Assembly: GCF_001659605.2 (NCBI RefSeq)
Contig: NC_035174.2
Span: forward strand, 6,202,389-6,266,388
Length of the DNA stretch: 64,000 nucleotides
Direction of reading: 5' to 3'
Origin: Manihot esculenta
Taxonomy: Eukaryota; Streptophyta; Magnoliopsida; Malpighiales; Euphorbiaceae
Shown: in pieces, positions 35,528 to 48,370 of the stretch
Position numbering within the stretch: the stretch's first letter is position 1
Layout: every line of letters begins with the position of its first letter
Made by a program: the position numbers and the translations under genes
Notes under the pieces: generated by a model
Seen by the model: the letters and a program-made list of their open reading frames with translations, nothing else
Databases searched by the model: none
What the model was told of the DNA's origin: nothing

Positions 35528-38500
35528 GAATCACATTGTATGAGATATGTTCTTTGAGCTATTTGAGGAATAGGTAGAACCAGAGTGATGTTGAATTATT
35601 TCAATTCATGACTTGCAGCTCCTGATTGAATTTCGTGGTTCCAGCAAGCAAATTTTCAAGCAGAATCCAGTAGACAATTATATTATTTTTTATCTTTTTG
35701 ACCAACTGATGGGCGTATTCTCTCGAAGTCACTCACTGAGTTGCATTCCATTACCATGGAGGGCATTACTCGCACATGGAAATCCAGCAGCGACTACAGT
35801 TGGGCAAATTTAACAGCACCAGCTGGTATAAGATGGACGTATAAATGTGTGTCGAATACATGGTAATAAGAAATAAGTGTTTTATCTTAATGATATGATT
35901 TGGTACTCGTGTGCTAAAGGTTGAATCTTTAATCAAGTGACGAATGGACATACATCTTGACAACTTCACAATGTCCAACTACACTAGGAGGACATAGTCA
36001 ATACTGACAAGTCTATGAATGATTTACCAGTAACCCGTTAGTTATAAATCCAACGGATAATTAGCCGTTATTAACTTTTACGTGGTCAGTTTTACATTAA
36101 GAGTATAAGTTAAGATTTGATGAGTTAAAACTTTATTTATTTATTTTTTTTTTAAATTTGAGCTGAATTCAAATTTTTACTCCTTTTAAATTCGAACCGA
36201 GTATTAATAAGTTTAAATTTGTCTCGTTTAGCAAATAAATTTAAACGAATTGAATTTTTATTGAATTTAATTTCAAATAGCTTAATTTATTTGTATGTAT
36301 ACCGATTTTTAGTTTAAAATTAATAAATTTAAAATTAAATAATTTTAATTAAAAAAGTATATATACAAATTAATTTGTAAACTTATAAAAATAAGTTCTC
36401 AAATCTTAACAATTTAAATATATGTAAATTTTAATAATATAATTAAATTATATAGAGTTAAATTTTAGAAAGTTTAAAATTGATACATGAAAATATATGC
36501 AGGATTTGAATTTATTTATTTTATAATATTAATCTCAATTTATTTAAGAAATCTGTTTATGATTATGTGTGAGTTTGCTTATAAAATCGAAAATGAGCAT
36601 AATACTATAAAATTTAAATTTGACTCGTTTATTAAACGAATTTAAAAATTAAGTTCAAATTTAACTCGTTTAAAAATTGAATTAAGTTTAATCGAATTTT
36701 TATGGAATCGAATTTCAAGTAGCTCTAATTTATTTACAATCGAGTATCTCTCAAATATGCAATCGTTCTCCTTATACTATATAAATAGTAATTGTTAAAC
36801 ACATTCTAAACTCTTCCAACCTTCTAAAGAAATTCGTTTGCTCTTATTCTCAACGAACACATCAATCCACTTTTTCTCTTCTTGCAGATTGGACAACTAT
36901 TCAACAAAGTACAACTGGAATCATCGCTTAACAAAAAAAATTTTAATTGGTAAAAAATTGGTGGACTGGACAGTGTTGTAATTAGATAGACCTTTTCAAA
37001 TTATCGGTCAGGCTCACTTGGTCATGAGATTTTCATTCCTGGATCCAGCCCGGCTAGCCCAAAAAGCATAATGTAGTTTGCTGAGCCCGGCTATCGGGCG
37101 GTTTGGGGAAGGTTCCAGTCTATAAAACTGAGGGTCCAAACTCAACGTAGATAACATTTTCAATTTGATCGGCCATTGCAATTTCGATTAGTTTGGGGAT
37201 TAATAATTTATGTATTTTGGTAAAATTTATAAAAAAAAAGAGCCCAAGTCTTAATGACACCCACCAAATTTATTTTTTCAAAAAAAAAAATCTTAGAAAC
37301 GAAGCCATTTAAACAAGACCATGATGCAGGGAAGACAATAACACCTGATGGCCACGTGCAGCCTGGGCCCACAAAGAGAGAGACTATGCACGTGTGACAT
37401 CACTGCGTAAAAAAACTAGAAAGAAATACATCAACATGCAGTCGCCGTCTCTCTCTCTCTCTTCAAGTGGGCCCCCCACCTTACGTACATTCTATTGGCA
37501 ATGCTTATCTGTATCTTAGTTGCAAGAGAACAAATCTTTTTATTTTTATTTTATTATAATAAAATATAAATAAATAACATAAGTGGCTTCTTTTTGACTC
37601 TGATCTATGAACCAATGAGGAATGCGGATCACATTCCACGTTGCCATTGGATGGGGAAGGGAGATTCCCAAATGAGGTTGCTATTACTTGTGTTTTGGGT
37701 GGACGTTGCTCTGCTGTCCTTTCGACTCGAATGTTGATGCTCCTCCTTTAATATCATCTCCTCCGTCCACGTGGACGACCCCATCCCTCCGCCTCTAGAC
37801 TTTCCTTGAGTAGATGGTCAGTATCAAATTCGTCAAATTCTGGAACTACTCCCCCATTGGCCAAGTCTGTTTCACATGCATGTTAATCTACTGTCTAAAA
37901 ATATTTTTTACATAAAATAATAATTTAAAATTTACATTTAGTAAAATTTAAAATCATAAACAGATTATTTTTATTTAGTTTGAGTTATTAAATTAATTTG
38001 TTGATTAAGTGAAATATAATTTACAAATATGGCAAACAAAGCGGAGGTTGACCAACCTAACATGGAAAGTATGAGTAGTTGACTTTGCTAATTCAGGCTT
38101 CTAAATTTTGCTTATTAATCACTATGATGGCAGAGTTGAAGAGAGGCTGCTCAGCCCCTCGTTTCTTGTTTTTCAGAAACTTTTTGTAATATAATTTAAA
38201 TACCCATACCCAGTGATTTAATAATTTAATAGAATTTTGAGTCTCGAATTTGAAATTCAATTAAAAATAATTATTTAAAAAAAAAAAGAATCGTCAAGAT
38301 AAGTACAAGCTTCTCCATCAAAATGAGATGATACATGAAACGGGGCTATCATTCAACAAAAAAATTGGGGACCCCCAAGAGTTAGCTTATGCTGCGATAT
38401 TCAATATCTCAATCATATGAGTGTCATGGTGGGGGCATTTGGGCATGTAACTTTGGCCACCACGCAATTGCTTACTGCAATTCCTTTAAAAGCTTCTGCA

Positions 38501-39177
38501 TTACTTATTATGAGATAAGGATTCTCAAATTTCACTCAAAACTAATTTGCAAAAAGATAAATATGTCAAAAATTGGCAACAACTAGAATAACCTAATTTG
38601 ACCACCCCTTTGTCTTGTATCCAATTTCTACTGCTGCCTTCAAACTGTTCAGCTTTCTGATCTCCTGGCTCGCCTCCTCCTCTTTTCCTTTAACATCCTG
38701 CTGCTGCTGCTCAAAAACGCAAATCCAATTCCCACTTCCTCTTTCCATTAAAATAATTTATTTTTTAAGAAACAAATGTATACTAAGAAAATGTAATAAA
38801 TATGATTAAATTAACCAATTTTATTAATATAAATGGATACTGAAAATTCCAAGTTTTTAATTATTTTACTTCATTTGGAAACTAAGATCTAATAAATTTC
38901 CTGAAAAATGGCCAAAACATGGATTGCATCAAATTTCAAACTGTATCTATTACAAAGATATTATTTAATTACAAACATGCAAAATCAAAAGATTACAGAG
39001 CCTACAGGGGCATAAACCATCTTTCCAAGCGCAGGCAAAACCCAATATCACGTTTGGATTGGGGCGCCACTCGTCGGATTTATCACTAATTTGCAATTGC
39101 CCTCCACGACGAGGCCTTGAACCACAACACCAGACACAATGAAAAAGATATACATATAACAAGAGTAGCTAGCTTAA
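35528..39177. other. Intergenic region with CACGTG-rich segment
   Basis: About 3.6 kb with no gene I can recognise. 36100-36720 is AT-rich with repeated CTCGTTTA/AAACGAATT blocks that look like an old dispersed repeat. Between 37350 and 37790 there are several ACGTG cores (GCCACGTGCAG, TGCACGTGTGACATCAC, TCCACGTGGACG), a CT microsatellite and balanced base composition, as in a promoter. No reading frame follows it. Confidence 0.5.
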
Positions 39178-40867
39178 TTAGTATGACCAGCACCAGAGCG
39201 CATTATCTTCAAAACTTGCAGGCGGGTCGGAGTAATCAGCATCTTCAAGCTTTGGAAAGACATATGCAGGCAATAGTCCCTTGCTTAAATTATCTTCTTC
39301 ATCCTGGGATAAATCTGACTGCTCTGCTTCAAACAGTGAAGAGTGAACTCCATCAGTGTAATGCGGGCTGTCTGAATCAAATATATCACTTTTGGCTGAG
39401 CTTATATCTTCTTGCTTACAGGCAACAGATGAAATTTTTGATCCTTCATCCTCAGAAGCTGAATCACCAATTGGCTTTTTCTGTGGTTCCTCAGATAATA
39501 TTTCTTTCTCAGAAGACTCCAGTTTTACCTTCTCCTCTCTGAGAAGCAGCTTTTCTGTGAGCAGATTAACCTGAAAAATAATTTAAGCATCACAAAATGT
39601 TTGCTCAAGCCGAGAATTGTAATTGTGTGGTGTTTTATTTTTACCTCAGCATTTAGTTTATCTTTCTCCTTGAGGAGGGTATCACAGTCAGCCTTCAGGC
39701 TGTTATAGCTAGTCTGCAATGCTTCATAATCCTTCTCTAGCTGTTTTGTCTTCCATCTTGCTCGGCGGTTTTGAAACCATATGGCAACCTGCCGAGGCTG
39801 CAGGCCAAGGTCCTTTGCAAGCTGGTTTTTCCTTTCGGGTTCGAGCTTGTTCTCAATCTCAAAACTTTTTTCAAGAAAGCGAACTTGATCAATAGAAAGT
39901 CTCCTCTTCTTCTCAGGTTGATGAAAATACTCATCCAATTCATCATCAACATTCTCTTCATGATCAAAAGAGCGGAAAAAAGGCCGTGTTGATCCATTTA
40001 TTTGATGAACATCTTCAAAGCTGACCATGGATCTTGAGCCTAAATCAACGGCATATCATGATTAGAAGACTATATTTGAGGATCACAAGTACTGAACATT
40101 CAAATTAGTACCCATTTCTAAGTCATTTTTCACAAAACATTCAAAAAGGTGTAGGCCTTGGTTAGGCTTTTTGCTTGCATTGATTGATTACAAAGAGCTA
40201 TCTAGCATGATTCAATAAGTCAGATATAAAGAGCATCACAAACATCTAAATTAACCAGATCTCAGTGGACACTTGTGAGCTGAACAGAGATGTCTGAGCC
40301 CAGATAGGCCACCTTCCAGCCTTCAAATTACAAGGGGGGGGGGGGGGGGGGGGGGGGTAAGGACAGAGTAGAAACTCAACCAACATCCAAAGACCTCCCA
40401 TATGAAAAAGAAAAGAAGCATGCAAAAAATTTAATACTTGTAAGTTTCAGACAAAACATAGCATTTAGTCTTGGAAACAAATGTTAGCTTCTCCTCTACC
40501 TTGGTAAATATGTGAAAGACTGTCAACTTTCCATCATAAAGCATCATTTACTAATCATGATTTTATAAAGCAGAAATTTGTGGAGATTTGCACTTTTAAC
40601 ATAATCAGAACTAATAGAACACAGAAAAAAAAAGAAGTAATTTCGTCAGACTTTCTTATACTTATGCAGCAATTATAGCAGAGAATCGATATAGAACAAA
40701 AGGAATTGCAGAGGTATTGATTCCAGACTAGGAGGAGTGAGGTTGAAGAGGTTACCTAGGAAAGAAGGAGAAGACCCAGTAAGAAAAAAGGCATCAAGAG
40801 GCTGAGAAGTAGAAGGACGTTGTTGGCTTTGGAGAAGAACAGAAAAATTCGAGCCACCACTTGCCAT
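39178..40867 (-). CDS. HD-Zip class I transcription factor, ATHB1/HAT5-like
   Basis: A nuclear transcription factor that binds CAATNATTG-type pseudopalindromes as a dimer. Three exons, 40867-40756, 40039-39645 and 39570-39178, encode 299 residues. The N-terminus is [18 protein letters not shown] and the acidic linker [13 protein letters not shown]. The homeodomain spans about residues 79-137: [39 protein letters not shown], and recognition helix [16 protein letters not shown] leucine zipper follows with Leu/heptad spacing at about 139-180 ([20 protein letters not shown]). The C-terminal half is acidic and ends [11 protein letters not shown], the aromatic tail typical of class I activators. 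Introns are GT-AG. A 27-codon upstream ORF sits in the leader, and intron 1 holds a G24 tract. Confidence 0.93.
40334..40357. repeat. Poly-G run in intron 1 of the HD-Zip gene
   Basis: Twenty-four consecutive G on the plus strand (C on the transcript). It may be a true mononucleotide tract or a sequencing/assembly length artefact. Confidence 0.9.
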
Positions 40868-40999
40868 GCTTATTTATACAAATTTTCCTGCTGATACAGG
40901 TCTCCGACGCTGTCAGCACGGCCCTGGGCAAATACACTTAAGACCCAGATTCGAAGATGTAACAGTGTTTACTTGTTTAAAAAATAAAAAGTTGAATTT

Positions 41000-41083
41000 C
41001 TAAGATTTGTGGCGAAAGAAGCTGGTGATGATGATCTCTGTGATATGGGAAGTGTGGGAGCACCTGCAGCAGCTCACACCCAT
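41000..41083 (-). CDS. Upstream ORF in the HD-Zip leader (27 codons)
   Basis: On the minus strand, an ATG at 41083 opens a 27-residue frame (MGVSCCRCSHTSHITEIII then TSFFRHKS) ending with TAG at 41002-41000, about 130 bases before the main start at 40867. Arabidopsis ATHB1 is known to carry a conserved-peptide upstream ORF (CPuORF33) that represses its translation, so this is a candidate counterpart. I cannot recall that peptide well enough to confirm identity. Confidence 0.55.
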   Translation of the reverse strand: MGVSCCRCSHTSHITEIIITSFFRHKS

Positions 41084-41099
41084 CACTCAGAAGGAGGAG

Positions 41100-44000
41100 A
41101 ATTGTTCAGTACCAGAGGGATAGTGAGAGAGATTTGGTTTGATTGATTTAGCGAAGAAGAAAAGCTGCGCGAGAGTAGCGAAAGAGAATTGCGAAGCTTG
41201 GCCGGATAGAGAGAGAAGATCTCTTCTTTGTTTAGGGGAAGGCTGATTGGGTTATAAGGACAGCGGAAGAGTGAAATGGTATTAGTTAAAATAGGAGTAC
41301 AGAAAAATTATTTGAATGACATGATAATTTATTTTCTTATCTTTTAATTGATATTTCTATTTATTTTGTAATTTTCTAAAATAGAAAAATAAAGGAAAAA
41401 TAGAAAGGGTGAGATGCTTCTAAAGATGACAAGTAACAACGAGGCAAAAGAGGAAAAAACAAAAGAATTCTGTCGTTTTGTAATTCCATCAGAGCAGCTG
41501 CACATATTTATAGCAAGTAAAAGCAAACACCAACTACCCTTCCGGCGTCGCTCCTCCTCGACTTGCTCATCACCACCGCCACTACCTCCCTCTCTGACCT
41601 CCTCTCAGCTTGGTTTCCAACACATGAGCCCACCCTAGTGCGATTGAGAGATCCTTAATTGTCTCTTTGTGCGGCCCCATGGCTGCGTCAAGTGAACTTT
41701 GGATTCGCCGAGTTCTCAAATCACAGCCGCTGGCACCAAAGTGATTGTGCATGAATTTATATTTAGCCTTTGAATTAGCATGAATGAATTTTAACTAATT
41801 AAATTATTCAAATTATTACTATGGGTATTAAATTAAAGTTTAAGATTTATTATGCGGATGCAATCTCAAAAGTTATTAGTCGTAATGCAATTCTTTCTAT
41901 TAATTTTAATTAGAGTAAAATTTTAAGTATGTTTGATGGGTATTTATGATAATTTTTTTTTAAAAAAAATTTTGGGATGAAAATTTTAAAGTTTAGAGAG
42001 TGAATTTTATATTTTAATTATTTTTTAAAATATTTTTATAATTTTATATTAAAATTTATTTTATTATAGTATTTTTTTGACTATTTGAAAAATACTTTTT
42101 AAATTTTTAAAAATTTTAATAAAATTTTTTAACTTTTAATTTCTTTTTTTTTATATATTTTAATTAAACAATATTGATTAAATTTATTGACGGAATTTAA
42201 TAAGTTTTTTTTATTAATTATTTATTAAAATTATTAATATAAAAAATTATATTTTAATTTTAAAATATAATTATTTTCTTAAATATTAAAAACTTGTAAT
42301 GATATACTTTAGTAAAATGGATAGAAAGAAAGACACCAATAAATAGAAAATAATATATGTTAAATATCATTTACAATATTATCATATATAAGATGTATTA
42401 ATTTGAGGGAAAAGCAAAAGAAATCCCAAGAATTAACATACCCAGCAATTTTTTTTTTAAAATTATTTTTAAATTAGATAAAATATATTATCTATATTAA
42501 ATTAAAGAATATGCTTTTTCTTTTTTGAATTCGAAGGATATGCTTTTAATTCTAAAGTAAAACTTCAAAGTAATTGAGGACATGATGTATTCAGAAATTA
42601 ATATTATAATTAAAATAATCCCAAAAAAATGACATCCCAACAACCTAATTGAATAGAGTATGGGTTCTACTGAACTTACCCCATAGGTTTTATAAATACT
42701 TGAAGCAACTGATTGCAGGTAAATATAATGGTTTAAATCGAAAAAATTAATAGAATTGAATTAATTTAAAATTTTAATTTGATTTTATTATAAAATTTTT
42801 TAATTATTTTAATTTAATTTTAATAAAAAAAATTTTAATTAATAAAATTGAATTAAATTAATTAATGATAATAATCAATTAAATATTTAATTAATTTAAA
42901 TTAATGTCTCTCTAAAATCAATATGATTCGATTTTTATAAATATTAAATTTTTAATTTTAATTTATTCATTGAACTGAACCGAACCGGATATTAAATTAT
43001 AATTGTGTGTGCCATCATCTCTTCTCAAACATGATTATGAAAATCATAGAAAATTTTATAAATATTTATAATTATAATAATATTAAATTAAGTTTATATA
43101 AAAGTTTTTCTAAAAGGATAGCATCTTTGCCATTTTATCTGCATACGGCACAGCACACGAAAACTTTTAGGGTTTGAAGCATTAAAAATATAATGTTTGA
43201 TGATCTTTATACTATAAAGGGTTTAATAAAGAGTTGTAGTTGCAGAAAGCTTCCAAAATATGGAAGGATAGAGAGAAGATAAGGCTGACCCAAAATTGAA
43301 GATTTGTCTATGCATGAACATAGATAATGACTAAGACAAGAGACTATGAGGTTGTCTCCATGAGGATAGGTAACCATGGTCCCCCTAGCTCTCCGCCAGC
43401 AAGTGGTGAATGGCACCCACTCTAAACCCTAAAAGAACACAATATCCATCCTTTTCTTGATGGTTACCTTTCCTTTTTAACCCTATGTGTTGTGTTAGAC
43501 TAATCATATGGTTCATGGCCTTGTTAATCTACTGGGCTTGGATCGTTTTCATTGCATACTTTGGACAGACTAGATATTATTCATTTCTCTCAGAAGACTG
43601 TCTGATAGTCATAGAAAAGAGAAATTCCAACACACTTCTACGAGCAAAAAATTTAGTTCATGGACATGCACAATGGAATCTTTTTCATATTGGTTGAGCA
43701 ACTTAAGGAATTGTCAGGGGAATATTCTAAAGATACAAATAGATAAATCCAAGCATTGTTCTATTCTTCATTCAGCAGCCACCTAGGAGAGTCTATGCTC
43801 TATAATCCACAAGGTCCGAGAATTAGAACCTGGGAAGTAAAAGCTAAAAATCAGACAACTAAAGCTTTTTTCGGATGAACATGTAATGGATCACTGGATT
43901 AATCTTATCATATCAATACAAAGACAAGTTTCTTCTCTCGTATGTTCATGTTTATATTTTTGGGTGGGAGGGAATCATTCATCAGTTGTAAAGCATCTCT

Positions 44001-44785
44001 TCTTTTCCAGGTCTTCAGGTCAGATTAAATAAAGGGGTTGTGAATAATGCTGTTGCTGTGGTGGTAGGACCAGTTAAGCAATGGCTCTTAGCCACCCACT
44101 TTGGAGAGGAACCCATGGTGTTCTGGTAAATTGAATTCAGACATTTCACTAAACAGGGAATCATTGTATTCTGTTACGAGTTATGTAGTAACAGAAAGTT
44201 CAATCCAAGTTGATGAAACCACAGCAAGAGTCATTGATGATGTATTTCAAGGCCCTGGCTGATTAATGAGCAGAAGAAGAATCATGCACCAAACTCAATA
44301 TATTAGGGATAAGTCCTTGTTAATTAATGATTAAGTTTAGAAAGGCTTGCACAATCCTCCATTGACAAGTTATAACACATACATGTAGATAATCGATCTG
44401 ATATCTGGTGATTAGCATTGGGACACAATGGCCTTACCACTACTGTATTGAGTGATTGATGATGTGGACTGTGGGACATGTCTGAAAAGCTAGAATCTAA
44501 AACTTTTAACTTCAAAGGTTAATATCATGCCATATGGCATTATTGCATACATTTTCTCTTGATAGACATTTGTTGACACCTAAGATATCCATGTCAAGAA
44601 CTCATTCCTTGGTTATTTTGGGCAATCATCTAACACCAAATCTTCTCCAGCTACAAAAGTATGCCCCCTCTGCAAAATCTCATGATCCTGATTAACTTCA
44701 GAAAACAATTAATATATATCGATCATTATGGTTAATAATGCAAATCCTATAATAATTAAACCTAATCCGAAAAGATTTAACGATA
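41100..44785. other. HD-Zip promoter and AT-rich intergenic DNA
   Basis: 41100-41300 should be leader and promoter of the HD-Zip gene. The rest, especially 41780-43100, is AT-rich without recognisable genes. 43140-44700 has more even composition but no conserved frame, tRNA or transposon end that I can identify. Confidence 0.5.
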
Positions 44786-45190
44786 GTGATGATCGCCGGA
44801 CTTCTCTCATCAGGGTCAGGCTTGGCCTGAAGAAGGATACGGGTTCAAAACCCATCAAGCCATTGGTAGATAGGCCGACCCAACATCGCGTGACCTAGTC
44901 CTACGAAGGTAGGCGGACCGGTTTGACTACCTGCGCAGGCCTACCCATGAAATATCCAGGCCGGAGATGTGGCGTGAGGAATAATAACTAGCCTAGTCAT
45001 TTCACAGCCTTAACTGCACGTGCGCGAAGAGGAATTAAATGGCCGTCTGGCATGGAGAGGTGCTCTGACGCGTCCGTACGTACGAATCTGAGTAACAGAG
45101 ACATGTGACACTGTAGCAGAGAGAGACGCTTAGACATTACCGGCAGACAAAAGAAAAAGGAATAAAAGGAAACAAACGTCTTCTTTCCTA
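44786..45190 (+). repeat. Gypsy LTR fragment related to element B LTRs
   Basis: The GC-rich island starts TGATGATCGCCGGAC. It shares the order of landmarks with the element B LTR read on the minus strand: GAATTAAATGGC, CGTCCGTACGTACG, CATTAC...CAGAC, then AAGAAAAAGGAATAAAAGGA. No second LTR or internal region follows, so it is a solo or truncated LTR of a related family. Confidence 0.5.
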
Positions 45191-46039
45191 GCCAATTTAA
45201 TATTCATTATAAATTTTATTTTTTGAATCTCAGAATATCAAATAGCAACAATCATGAACATGCAGATTCATATGGATCGATCTGTGAGAAGATTTTATTT
45301 ACTTATTTGGTTGCATTGATGCCCTCTTTCATTGTAGTTATGTGCCATAGAGCCTATGCCATCCAGATAAGAGCTCAATTTTCCTCTTGTGATGGGCAAC
45401 AACTAGCAACACTGACAGTGACCTTTCTTCTTGGGTTGGACCACCATTATATTCTGTCAGCCTATATATAAGACACCATAACCACCTTTATAGTTCAAAA
45501 AACCATATTCCATCAAGTTCTATATATAGCCACAGGTCCAGTATATACTAGCTATGCACAAATTTGAAAGCAGAGATGGTGAGAATCCACCCAATATTTC
45601 TTATTTTGTATTTATTTCTTGATTAGGGTACATTTAGTATGAGGTTAAAAAGGCGTTATATATACCACAGAGATAATAGTTAATCTAATTTAGTTATGAT
45701 TGATTTTGAGCTAAAATTTACGCTAAGTTAGGATTAAATATTATTGAACTGTATAGAAAAAAACTATTGAATGGAGTAAATAACTATACAATAATTATGC
45801 TATTTATAGCACTAAAAACAAATTAAAATTTCTAAAAACTTATAATCTAAATCTTAAAGAATATTTTGAAAATTAAATCAAACCTATTTAAATTAATTTT
45901 AATATATAGGTTAATTTTGATTTTTTAACTTTTTTTAATTTTATTAAAGCAAATATGAAAAAAAAAGTTAATAAGTTAATATCACTCTGCTACAGCCTCT
46001 CTTTAATAATTCGTTTTATGGACGTAGAGAAGCAAGTGC
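45191..46039. other. Intergenic sequence with an orphan TATA-like segment
   Basis: Contains CCTATATATAAGAC near 45462 and a short ATG followed by a GTGAG donor-like site near 45576, but no continuing exon that I can identify. The remainder to the tRNA is AT-rich. Confidence 0.4.
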
Positions 46040-46112
46040 GGGGATGTAGCTCAGATGGTAGAGCGCTCGCTTAGCATGCGAGAGGTACGGGGATCGATAC
46101 CCCGCATCTCCA
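46040..46112 (+). tRNA. tRNA-Ala (anticodon AGC)
   Basis: A 73-nt cloverleaf without an intron. The acceptor stem is GGGGATG with CATCTCC. The D-arm carries an A box (TAGCTCAGATGG). The anticodon stem CTCGC/GCGAG encloses TTAGCAT with AGC at 46073-46075. The T-arm B box is GGATCGATACC, with discriminator A. A TTTT terminator follows at about 46116. CCA is not encoded, as expected for a nuclear gene. Confidence 0.96.
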
Positions 46113-46440
46113 TATTTTGTTTTTATTTGCATAATAGTGCCAAATCATCGTTCTCATGCATGAGCAACTTTTTTTTTTTACCCACCATCATCGTCCTTGT
46201 TCACCTGCATCAATAAGATATAGATGATCAATGACATTTAAAAAGAACCAAAATAAACAAAACTATCATATATTTATCTCAGTGAATTCAAGAAGTGAAA
46301 AGGGCTGAATATAGTAAATATTAATTAGTTGATTACCTTCTTCCTTGGAGCCATCAACAACTGCTGACTGTTTAGCAGGAAATGGGGGAGCAACGAGGGG
46401 ACTGGAAGAGAACGTGTGGCGTTTGATTCCTGGAAAATGA
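46113..46440. other. Short spacer between tRNA and fold-back element 2
   Basis: About 330 bases; Pol III terminator at its start, otherwise no recognised feature. Confidence 0.5.
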
Positions 46441-47279
46441 GCAGAGGGCATTTTGCATTTTCAAGTTAAAAAAAAAAAAATTTCTAAAATCTTGGTCTGA
46501 AATAATTTTTTTTCCTAGATCAAGGTGAAAGTTGACTCTAAAGTACGGTAGAGCCTACCGCATTCTTAGAGTTCAGTAAGAAAAAATAACTTTTATAAAA
46601 AGTTACATCACCGCAAATCAATTGTGTGGTAATATAAAAAAAATTAATTTAAAAAAAAATTCATTACCGTACATTTGAAGTTCGGTAATTGAAGTTTAAA
46701 TTTTAATTTTTATTTAATTAATTATTATATTATATTTTATTAATTTAATTTATTTAGTTATATATTAAATTTATATAAATATAATTATAAAAATTATATT
46801 AATATTAATTATTTTAAATTATTTATTATTTTAAATTATTTATAATATAATATTATATTTATTTTATTAATTATATAATTTAATTAATTATATATTAAAT
46901 TTATATTAATATAATTATAAAACTATATTAATATTATTATAAATATTAATTATTTTAATTTATTTATAATATAATATAATTAATTATTATTTTTATTACA
47001 ATTAATTTATAAATATTTAATTTTTGAAATAATAATAGATTTTAGAATAACTTTTTTATTTTGAAATAGTAAAAAATCTGAAGTTTTTTTAGGTGTTGTT
47101 AGCGCTATAATTTTTTAGAAATTTTATAAAAATAAAAATAATAAAATAAAATGATAAATATAAAAAATATAATGTTATATTATAAATAAATTAAAATAAT
47201 TAATATTTATAATAATATTAATATAATTTTATAACTATATTTATATAAATTTAATATATAATTAATTAAATTATATAAT

Positions 47280-47520
47280 TTGATAACCGTCGAGTCTCAC
47301 CCTCCTTGGACCGAGTTGAGACCCATAAGATCATATCAGATTTCAAGCTCGGGAAGTTCAAGCCCAGAAAACTCTTACTCGACTCGGTGATCTGACAAGA
47401 GAAAAAACAACAAGTCCAGTCACTTCGCAGTTCTACTCATTTGTGTACCGAAAGAAATTAAATAGCCGTCTGACATAGAGTAAAAAGGTCGCTACACGTC
47501 CGTCGGGGATAAGGGAAAAA
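47280..47520 (+). repeat. LTR fragment inserted at the centre of fold-back element 2
   Basis: A sharply GC-richer block starting TGATAACCGTCGAGTC, similar to the minus-strand start TGATAACCGC of the element B LTR. It contains GAAATTAAATAGCCGTCTGACAT, the same core as in the 44786 fragment. It is truncated at about 47520. Confidence 0.5.
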
Positions 47521-48010
47521 AATAAATAATTAAATAAATATAATATTGTATTATAAATAATTTAAAATAATTAAAATTAATATTAATATAATTTTTATAA
47601 TTATATTTATATAAATTTAATAGATAATTAATTAAATTATATAATTAATAAAATAAATATAATATTATATTATAAATAATTTAAAATAATTAAAATTAAT
47701 ATTAATATAATTTTTATAATTATATTTATATAAATTTAATAGATAATTAATTAAATTATATAATTAATAAAATAAATATAATATTATATTATAAATAACT
47801 TAAAATAATAAATAACTTAAAATAATTAATATTAATATAATTTTTATAATTATATTTATATAAATTTAATAGATAATTAATTAAATTATATAATTAATAA
47901 AATAAATATAATATTATATTATAAATAACTTAAAATAATAAATAACTTAAAATAATTAATATTAATATAATTTTTATAATTATATTTATATAAATTTAAT
48001 ATATAATTAA
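47521..48010. repeat. Tandem repeat, four AT-rich units of about 120 bp
   Basis: The string AAATAAATATAATATT recurs at about 47531, 47650, 47771 and 47898, each followed by the same AT-rich text, giving a period of about 119-127 bases. It lies in the right arm of fold-back element 2. Confidence 0.75.
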
Positions 48011-48370
48011 ATAAATTAAATTAATAAAAATATAATATAATAATTAATTAAATAAAAATTAAAATTTAAACTTCAAATCCATTACCGCACTTTTGAAGTG
48101 CGGTAATGAATTTTTTTTATTTAAAATAATTTTTCATACATTACCGCACTTCAAACGTGTAATGTAATTTTTTATAAAATTTATTTTTTTTTGCGATAAT
48201 ATAATTTTTTATAAAATTTATTTTTTTTATCGTACTTTCTGAGTGCGGTAAGCTCTACCGCATTGTAAGAGTGCGGTAGAGTTAATTTTCACCCTAATTT
48301 CGAAAAAAATTTTTTTCTTACCAAGATTTGAGAAATTTTTTTTTTTTTAACATGAAAATGCAAAACGCCC

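Larger units (their letters stand above)
46446..48370. mobile_element. Fold-back (MULE-like MITE) element 2 with ACCGCAC hairpins
   Basis: An imperfect inverted repeat of about 1.9 kb. The left end GGGCATTTTGCATTTTCA pairs with the right end TGAAAATGCAAAACGCCC, and pairing continues inward through AAATCTTGG, the GCGGTAGAG boxes and AT-rich arms. Boxes include CATTACCGCACTT facing AAGTGCGGTAATG at about 48081-48109. The identical pentamer GCAGA flanks both ends (46441-46445 and 48371-48375); a 9-bp duplication is not seen. The centre carries a foreign LTR fragment and a tandem repeat. No coding capacity. Confidence 0.72.

Noticed and set aside
44828..44850. GGTTCAAAACC resembling a Pol III B box, suggesting a SINE
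   Set aside because: No convincing A box at the right spacing and no poly-A tail; the surrounding landmarks fit an LTR fragment better.
45223..45580. Possible small gene with TATA box and GTGAG donor near 45576
   Set aside because: The frame has no family match and no downstream exon could be joined; left as an orphan TATA-like segment.
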